Below, one piece after another: positions 14,496 to 18,715 of a stretch of 18,715 bases of DNA (the first letter of the stretch is position 1; each line of letters begins with the position of its first letter). The translations under genes were made by a program, and so were the position numbers. Source of the DNA: an uncultured Granulosicoccaceae bacterium (GTDB lineage: Bacteria; Pseudomonadota; Gammaproteobacteria; CALCKW01); NCBI GenBank assembly GCA_937941555.1, contig CALDHJ010000102.1:1-18715 (forward strand), given 5' to 3'. The notes under the pieces are model-generated. The model was not told the DNA's origin. It did no database searches and saw only the letters and a list, made by a program, of their open reading frames with translations.

Positions 14496-15662
14496 TCAAG
14501 ACAGGTTCTTTCCACCAAGCAATACGGCCGCGCGGCCCATGTTGCGAATCACGACGTGATACAGCAAGGCGGTTATCAGCACTGTCGCCGCGATCAAGGT
14601 CAACCACTCTGCCGTCAGACCGAGATCGAACTGACCCAACCAGACGCCTACGATGATGATCACGGTCTGATGCAGCACGTAGTAGGGAAACACAGCGTCA
14701 CTCAGGTAGGTGCGCACAGCGTCGGAACCACGCGGCAACTGCTGCACGAAGGCGAAGAGCGCGAGCATAACGGCCCAGCTGTAGAAGTTGCGGGTGATGT
14801 AGTAGTAGGCATCCTGGTTCAGATCCGTCCAGATGATCTGGGTCACATCCAACATCAACACCGCGCCAAGAAACCCAGACAGCCACAGCATCCCCCAACG
14901 ACACTGCCATAGCGTCGACCACGCCGCCGCCTGTTTCGCGATGGCAAACCCGAACAGCATCAACCACAGCGAATTCGCAAGGCGGTGCCAATCGCCCCAC
15001 ACCATCTGCACGGCATCCACGCTGTTCTGGAAAAAATACAGAATGACAAAGCTCACCAACATGGGCGTCGCCACAAACACCACGGGTACCCGGCTCAACC
15101 GCTCGACCCAGATGTCCAGCGCGCGTTCCAAACTGCCATTCAAGAGCGCACTGAGCGCGACGATGCACGCGGACAGCAACAATACGTACACGACATACCA
15201 CAGGTGGTTCCAGGTTGGCGTGATCGTATTCCACCCGTCAGGTGACGCCCAGGGCGGCATCAGATAGTTGGCGTAAAAAGACGCAAGGTTGCCCGGATCA
15301 ACGCCGTCTTCCAACAGCTCGAAATAGGCCTGTGGCGCACAGACCACGGCCATGCCAAAGAGAATCGGCAGTATCAATCGAACGAAGCGGCGCCGCATGA
15401 ACGCGGGGTGGCTGTTGGCTTTGTCGAGCGCAAACCGCAAGGCTATGCCGGAAATGATGAACAGCGCCGGTATCCGCCACGGGTTCATGAGCAGCATCGG
15501 CCAACGCAGCCAGTCGACCGGCGCATGGCCGCTTTTCACGTGCCACGGCCACGCCACGTAAAACATACCGACGTGGAACAGAATCAGCAGCAGAAACAGC
15601 ACAATGCGCAACCAGTCGAGATCGATGCGTCGCCCATGCCCGATATACGGCTGTGTGTTCAC
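14496..15662 (-). CDS. Acyltransferase family (acyltransferase_3, OpgC-like) membrane protein
   Basis: A 388-residue protein with about ten membrane helices. The N-terminus RIDLDWLRIVLFLLLILFHV, with a histidine in the first membrane segment, the motif WRIPALFIISGIALRFAL, and RRRFVRLILPILFGM are characteristic of the acyltransferase_3 superfamily (PF01757), close to the group annotated as glucans biosynthesis protein C or surface-glycan O-acyltransferases. Such proteins move acyl or succinyl groups across the inner membrane onto periplasmic carbohydrates. The acceptor is unknown, and no glycan synthesis genes are nearby. The start is GTG 15662: an in-frame stop lies about 30 nt upstream and no ATG occurs between. 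The AAGGAG sequence near that stop is too far away to serve the GTG. Confidence 0.88.
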   Translation of the reverse strand: MNTQPYIGHGRRIDLDWLRIVLFLLLILFHVGMFYVAWPWHVKSGHAPVDWLRWPMLLMNPWRIPALFIISGIALRFALDKANSHPAFMRRRFVRLILPILFGMAVVCAPQAYFELLEDGVDPGNLASFYANYLMPPWASPDGWNTITPTWNHLWYVVYVLLLSACIVALSALLNGSLERALDIWVERLSRVPVVFVATPMLVSFVILYFFQNSVDAVQMVWGDWHRLANSLWLMLFGFAIAKQAAAWSTLWQCRWGMLWLSGFLGAVLMLDVTQIIWTDLNQDAYYYITRNFYSWAVMLALFAFVQQLPRGSDAVRTYLSDAVFPYYVLHQTVIIIVGVWLGQFDLGLTAEWLTLIAATVLITALLYHVVIRNMGRAAVLLGGKNLS

Positions 15663-15805
15663 GGCTTTGCCCCAGTTGTGCTCGTACTCTCCTTAACCAC
15701 CCACCAGCCCATGGCGTCACTCGTCTCATGCGACCCAAGTCTGGCTAGCGATGGCAGACCAAAAAACCAAATGCGCGCCAACGGCGTCTGACGTGCCGGT
15801 ACACG

Positions 15806-15828
15806 AAAAAAGAAGTATCAGGACTTCT
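15806..15828 (-). terminator. Compact intrinsic terminator overlapping the LysE-family stop codon
   Basis: In the minus-strand transcript, AGAAGU pairs with ACUUCU across the loop CCUGAU, followed directly by six U residues. The stem is perfect (6 bp, 15811-15828) but only moderately GC. The UGA stop codon of the exporter lies within the loop, so coding sequence enters the hairpin. Confidence 0.6.
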
Positions 15829-16453
15829 CCGTCAACAAGCGTGCACCCATCAAGCAGAAGAACGTACCCAGCGCCGCCTCAATGTAACGCCTCGCCCGGG
15901 TGTACAACGCAACCATGGGCCGCGTTGAGAACGCGAGGGCGTACAACACATGGCCGCCCACCGACAATACCGTCGCGCCAACAACGAGACTGCCACCCAC
16001 CCACAGCGGCGCGTTCTCCTGCACGCCAATGGACACAATCGCGAGAATGGCCAGCGCCGCTTTGGGGTTGGTCATCTGCACGGTGACGCCACGCTTGAAA
16101 TAGGCCGCGGTCGAATCAAGGCGGATCGCCGTTTCGCTCACGTCCCGCGCAGAGGCGGCTGAGCGCAACACCTTCAGCCCCAGCCAGAGCAGATACAGAC
16201 CACCCAGTATCTTGAGCGCAAACATCACCGCAGCATACTGTGATATCACTGCGGTAAACCCCATCACGGCCAGCCCGACCCAGAGGAAGGTCCCGAACCC
16301 AACCCCCAGCGCCAAGGCCATGCCTTGTTTTCGGCCCACCGCCATCGACGTGCCTATCACCGCGAGGACATTGGGACCCGGGCTCATCAGCGCGAGCATC
16401 ACCGCCGACAGAGACAGCAGGACACCGGGCAGAAAGTGCTGTAGTTCGCTCAT
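15818..16453 (-). CDS. LysE/RhtB family amino-acid or metabolite exporter
   Basis: A 211-residue inner-membrane protein with six predicted helices and the LysE/RhtB hallmarks: SPGPNVLAVIG in the first loop, the glycine-rich second segment GMALALGVGFGTFLWVGL, the LGGLYLLWLGLKVLR third helix, and TNPKAALAIL at the start of the second half. The family exports amino acids, homoserine lactones or similar compounds by proton antiport. The substrate is not predictable from sequence. The start is ATG 16453, with a weak GAG ribosome site. The upstream gap to 16622 contains only a poor promoter candidate, and the gene has its own terminator, so it appears monocistronic. Confidence 0.92.
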   Translation of the reverse strand: MSELQHFLPGVLLSLSAVMLALMSPGPNVLAVIGTSMAVGRKQGMALALGVGFGTFLWVGLAVMGFTAVISQYAAVMFALKILGGLYLLWLGLKVLRSAASARDVSETAIRLDSTAAYFKRGVTVQMTNPKAALAILAIVSIGVQENAPLWVGGSLVVGATVLSVGGHVLYALAFSTRPMVALYTRARRYIEAALGTFFCLMGARLLTEKS

Positions 16454-16622
16454 GGCACACTCGAAAGAAGGTGAGAACGCAATCAGTCTATTCGATCTTC
16501 AACAGGCAAGGGAAAAGCGAATAGCGACCGAGAAACAGCAGCGGATCTTACTGACGCCGCGCGTGGCTTACAGCGGATGCGATGTCCTGCGTCACGGGTC
16601 ACCGCGGCAAACGCAAGCGACC

Positions 16623-17093
16623 TTAGGTGTCACCGGTTCGGACCGTGACAAGTCTATACACGAAGTAACCGCACACAATGGCGAACACAAATTCAAACAG
16701 GCCCGTCACTTCGTAGAACCACAGGTTCAGGTTGTCTGCCGGGAACAACAGCGAGAGGTCCGTTGCCGGGCTGTCTATTCGGAGATGGGCCAGCACTTTC
16801 ACCAGGTGATTCCACCCGCCGTGGTACAAACCCGGCACTGCAATCGCAAGCAGCGCGATACCGAGAAACGTCCAGAGCAGAGCCCGCCTGCCGAATCGCA
16901 AGTACAACGCGACCATCGCGATTGCCGTCGGGACCAGCACCATTCCAATGGCTGCCGTGTGCATCGCCGTACCTTGACCCAACACCGTCGCCGCATGGAG
17001 ATGATGAACCGTATCCGTGACACCCAACCACAAATACGAGAAGAACGCATACTTCAGGTACGGAACCTCGTCCATTCGGTCTGCAGCACCCAT
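16623..17093 (-). CDS. Uncharacterised four-helix membrane protein rich in histidine
   Basis: A 156-residue protein with four likely membrane segments (about 16-34, 45-66, 71-90, 130-150). Two histidine clusters stand out: His30, 31, 33 and 45 around the first segments, and His91, 96 and 103 after the third. Such a pattern could bind metal or haem, but I recognise no family and this is speculation. The start is ATG 17093, supported by a GGAGG site with 6-nt spacing (17100-17104); a TTG at 17114 would overlap the previous gene's stop and is rejected. It follows the small membrane protein gene by only 17 nt, so the two form an operon. Confidence 0.75.
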   Translation of the reverse strand: MGAADRMDEVPYLKYAFFSYLWLGVTDTVHHLHAATVLGQGTAMHTAAIGMVLVPTAIAMVALYLRFGRRALLWTFLGIALLAIAVPGLYHGGWNHLVKVLAHLRIDSPATDLSLLFPADNLNLWFYEVTGLFEFVFAIVCGYFVYRLVTVRTGDT

Positions 17094-17110
17094 AGCCCAC
17101 CTCCACCTGG

Positions 17111-17482
17111 TCAACTGAAAGCGTAAACCAAATAACCACCCAACAACACGGCTGCCATACCGCCAGGGCGCGCGACCGAGCGCCCTTTATCCAACACCCA
17201 GCAAACAAGCCGCTCGAAACGAGCACGCCCCATGACAACCAGCGCCACAGCTGAAACCAACAACAGCCATCCCAACAGGTCAATCAGCACCGGGTGCTTA
17301 GCCTGATCCGATACGATCACCAGCAAGGCACCAAACACCAATCGCCCCAAAACGGCCCCGATGTACACCACCGGCCTGCCCGCATTGCGACGCAAAGGGC
17401 CAAAGACGGCAGCAGGCTTCAGCAGGGCCAACACCCCAACCGACACCATCAACAGACCCAGCAATTTGACAAGACCCACCAT
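17111..17482 (-). CDS. Small uncharacterised membrane protein
   Basis: A 123-residue protein with about four hydrophobic segments: MVGLVKLLGLLMVSVGVLALL, VVYIGAVLGRLVFGALLVIV, LLGWLLLVSAVALVVMG and MAAVLLGGYLVYAF. Its central R-P-V-V-Y-I-G-A-V-L-G arrangement resembles several small membrane-protein families of unknown function, but I cannot name one reliably. It starts at ATG 17482 with a modest GGGGCG-like site and is the first gene of a two-gene operon with the histidine-rich membrane protein. The 17483-17646 gap upstream shows no convincing promoter. Confidence 0.7.
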   Translation of the reverse strand: MVGLVKLLGLLMVSVGVLALLKPAAVFGPLRRNAGRPVVYIGAVLGRLVFGALLVIVSDQAKHPVLIDLLGWLLLVSAVALVVMGRARFERLVCWVLDKGRSVARPGGMAAVLLGGYLVYAFS

Positions 17483-17646
17483 GCGACACGCCCCAAAAAC
17501 GAGACCGACAGTAACTCACCTTTCTACCCAGGATACACACCGTCAGTAGGCTGTATGGATTTGATGCGCCGTTGTTTTCGGGGTAACGCCCAGCTCAGCG
17601 ACGGCGCGACTGTTGTGAGCGGCCCCGAATGACACGGTTCGCCGGA

Positions 17647-18270
17647 CTACGCCGCACTGTCATGGACGTACAGGCACGCCACACCGTCCGGCGTTGCGAT
17701 CCGGTGCAACGGCGAGTCGAAATCCGTCAGATGCGTGAAACCCAGTTGTTCGTAGAAGCCGCTCGCCCCGGCCTTGTTTGTCTCGACGAAAATCTCGGTC
17801 TCACCGGCTCTGGCACAGGTTGCGAGAAATGCCCGCCACAACGCCGTGCCCACCCCGCGGCCCTTAAAGGGTTTGGCGACCACAAACAGCGCGATTTCAT
17901 TTCGCTTGCGCGGAACCCACGGAGATCGATTCTTCTCGTGCGCAGACAAGGCCTTGATCAGGTCGTTTTTGTTGGGTGACGCGTTCCGTATGCGGTAGAA
18001 CCGCCACACCATTTTCAACCGGAACAGAAGATGGAGCCCGGTGCCGGGCGCAACCCGGTGAATGCCGAACAAGAAGCCCACAACCTCACCATTCGACACC
18101 GCCACAGACTTGAACGAGCTCTCGATCAGCGAACCGCCTGTGTAGAGGTCTTTCGCCAACTCCGTGAATTCAGCGGGCTTAAAGACCGAATCGAATTGCC
18201 ATGCCTCGCCCACCAACGCCGCGCACCGCGAGTAGTCTGATTCCCTGTATTCCCGTATCTCGATGTCCAT
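17647..18270 (-). CDS. GNAT family N-acetyltransferase
   Basis: A 207-residue protein of the Gcn5-related N-acetyltransferase fold. The N-terminal strand and helix (IEIREYRESDYSRCAALV), the central strand IALFVVAKPFKGRGVGTAL with acetyl-CoA pyrophosphate-binding KGRGVG, then EIFVETNKAGASGFYEQLGF with the AxxFYExxGF signature, follow the usual order. It transfers an acyl group from acetyl-CoA to an amine, but the acceptor is unknown. There is a longer than usual insert between the second strand and motif A (about residues 70-125, with basic and aromatic residues), which may shape substrate binding. ATG 18270 is preceded by AGTAGGG. The DUF4870-like gene ends 53 nt upstream on the same strand. 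Confidence 0.9.
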   Translation of the reverse strand: MDIEIREYRESDYSRCAALVGEAWQFDSVFKPAEFTELAKDLYTGGSLIESSFKSVAVSNGEVVGFLFGIHRVAPGTGLHLLFRLKMVWRFYRIRNASPNKNDLIKALSAHEKNRSPWVPRKRNEIALFVVAKPFKGRGVGTALWRAFLATCARAGETEIFVETNKAGASGFYEQLGFTHLTDFDSPLHRIATPDGVACLYVHDSAA

Positions 18271-18323
18271 TGGCCCTACTCGAACAGAACAGTCATGTAA
18301 CAGCAGGTATCAACGCGCCAGGC

Positions 18324-18641
18324 TCACATCGACTTGCCGTCGGCCAACCGCAGCCACCCCTTGATCACCCGGTACAGATACCAGACGAACAGACACCCCA
18401 GCACAAGCCACCCGACCAGAAAAAAGGTACCGACCGTGCCGACAATCGCCCACAACACGCCCCACCAGAATGTGCGGATTTGCCAGGTGAAATGCGACGC
18501 GAGCCAGGTGCCCCGAACGTCAGACCGTTTCACGTAGTTGATGACCACGGCCACGATCGCCGTGATGCCGAAAAAGAACGACAACGCGTGCAAGGCGTAG
18601 ATGACGTGGGTCAGGGTCTTGTCGGTTGTACTGACTGACAT
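18324..18641 (-). CDS. DUF4870-like membrane protein
   Basis: A 105-residue protein with three membrane segments and the pattern THVIYALHALSFFFGITAIV, then INYVKRSDVRGTWLASHFTWQIRTFWW, then a C-terminal YRVIKGWLRLADGKSM. This is the small membrane protein group (DUF4870-type) common in gammaproteobacteria; its role is unknown. The start is ATG 18641. No Shine-Dalgarno sequence precedes it (CCTCCC instead), and a TACAGT -10-like hexamer lies six bases before the ATG, so the transcript could be leaderless. A perfect TTGACA sits 12 nt before that hexamer, too close for a standard promoter. The remaining 74 bases of the window contain no feature I can support. Confidence 0.85.
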   Translation of the reverse strand: MSVSTTDKTLTHVIYALHALSFFFGITAIVAVVINYVKRSDVRGTWLASHFTWQIRTFWWGVLWAIVGTVGTFFLVGWLVLGCLFVWYLYRVIKGWLRLADGKSM

Positions 18642-18715
18642 GGGAGGACTGTATCGTGGCACGGCTGTCAACGCAGCTTACCAAAGCGGATTCGCGTCCG
18701 GATCAGCGCGAACGC

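Noticed and set aside
18652..18671. TTGACA upstream of the DUF4870-like gene as a promoter -35 box
   Set aside because: The only -10-like hexamer (TACAGT) lies 12 nt away, too close for sigma70, and no hexamer occurs at 16-18 nt.
1..18715. CRISPR arrays, insertion sequences, tRNA genes and phage-like or defence-system genes
   Set aside because: Reading both strands, I found no regularly spaced repeats, transposase motifs, cloverleaf candidates or known defence proteins.

Overview
The window is ordinary high-GC bacterial chromosome, densely coded with short intergenic gaps. I see no rRNA, tRNA, CRISPR array, insertion sequence or phage gene. The gene content (type IV pilin, DUF4870-type membrane protein, PutA without a DNA-binding domain, and a DMSP lyase) suggests a marine proteobacterium, most likely a gammaproteobacterium. 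That assignment is inference; there is no phylogenetic marker gene here.

Layout. Positions 1-852 (+) are the 3' end of an S9-family (prolyl oligopeptidase-like) peptidase, convergent with a putA operon on the minus strand. That operon is an XRE-cupin regulator (4598-5296) overlapping putA (1026-4601) by 4 nt, with a long interrupted inverted repeat over the regulator's start region. Next come a lipoprotein (5390-6280, -), a divergent sterol-desaturase-family membrane di-iron protein (6451-7584, +) and a MATE exporter (7662-9011, +). On the minus strand follow an orphan type IV pilin (9045-9512), a TPR protein (9600-10154), a MarR regulator (10275-10754) and a Tat-exported, probably lipidated nitroreductase (10848-11987). 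A recognisable sigma70-like promoter and a near-perfect 16-bp palindrome lie upstream of the nitroreductase.

Divergent from the nitroreductase is the most informative gene, dddP (12283-13605, +), a metal-dependent M24-fold DMSP lyase. All six metal ligands and the two proposed catalytic residues of the family are present at a constant offset from the characterised enzyme. Its 5' leader is strikingly C-rich and G-poor and lacks a Shine-Dalgarno sequence. The rest is on the minus strand: a VOC/glyoxalase protein, a DUF3658-like small protein, a membrane acyltransferase, a LysE/RhtB exporter with a compact intrinsic terminator over its stop codon, a two-gene membrane-protein operon, a GNAT acetyltransferase and a DUF4870-like membrane protein.

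How the genes fit together. DddP would release DMS and acrylate from algal DMSP. PutA would oxidise proline, another compatible solute, to glutamate. Together with the exporters and the peptidase this suggests use of osmolytes and peptides released by algae. The nitroreductase-MarR unit facing dddP could sense or detoxify a reactive compound, but no link to DMSP is shown by the sequence. I did not find a convincing unknown multi-gene system. The best leads are the dddP leader, the dddP/nitroreductase-marR divergent arrangement, and the XRE-cupin control region coupled to putA.
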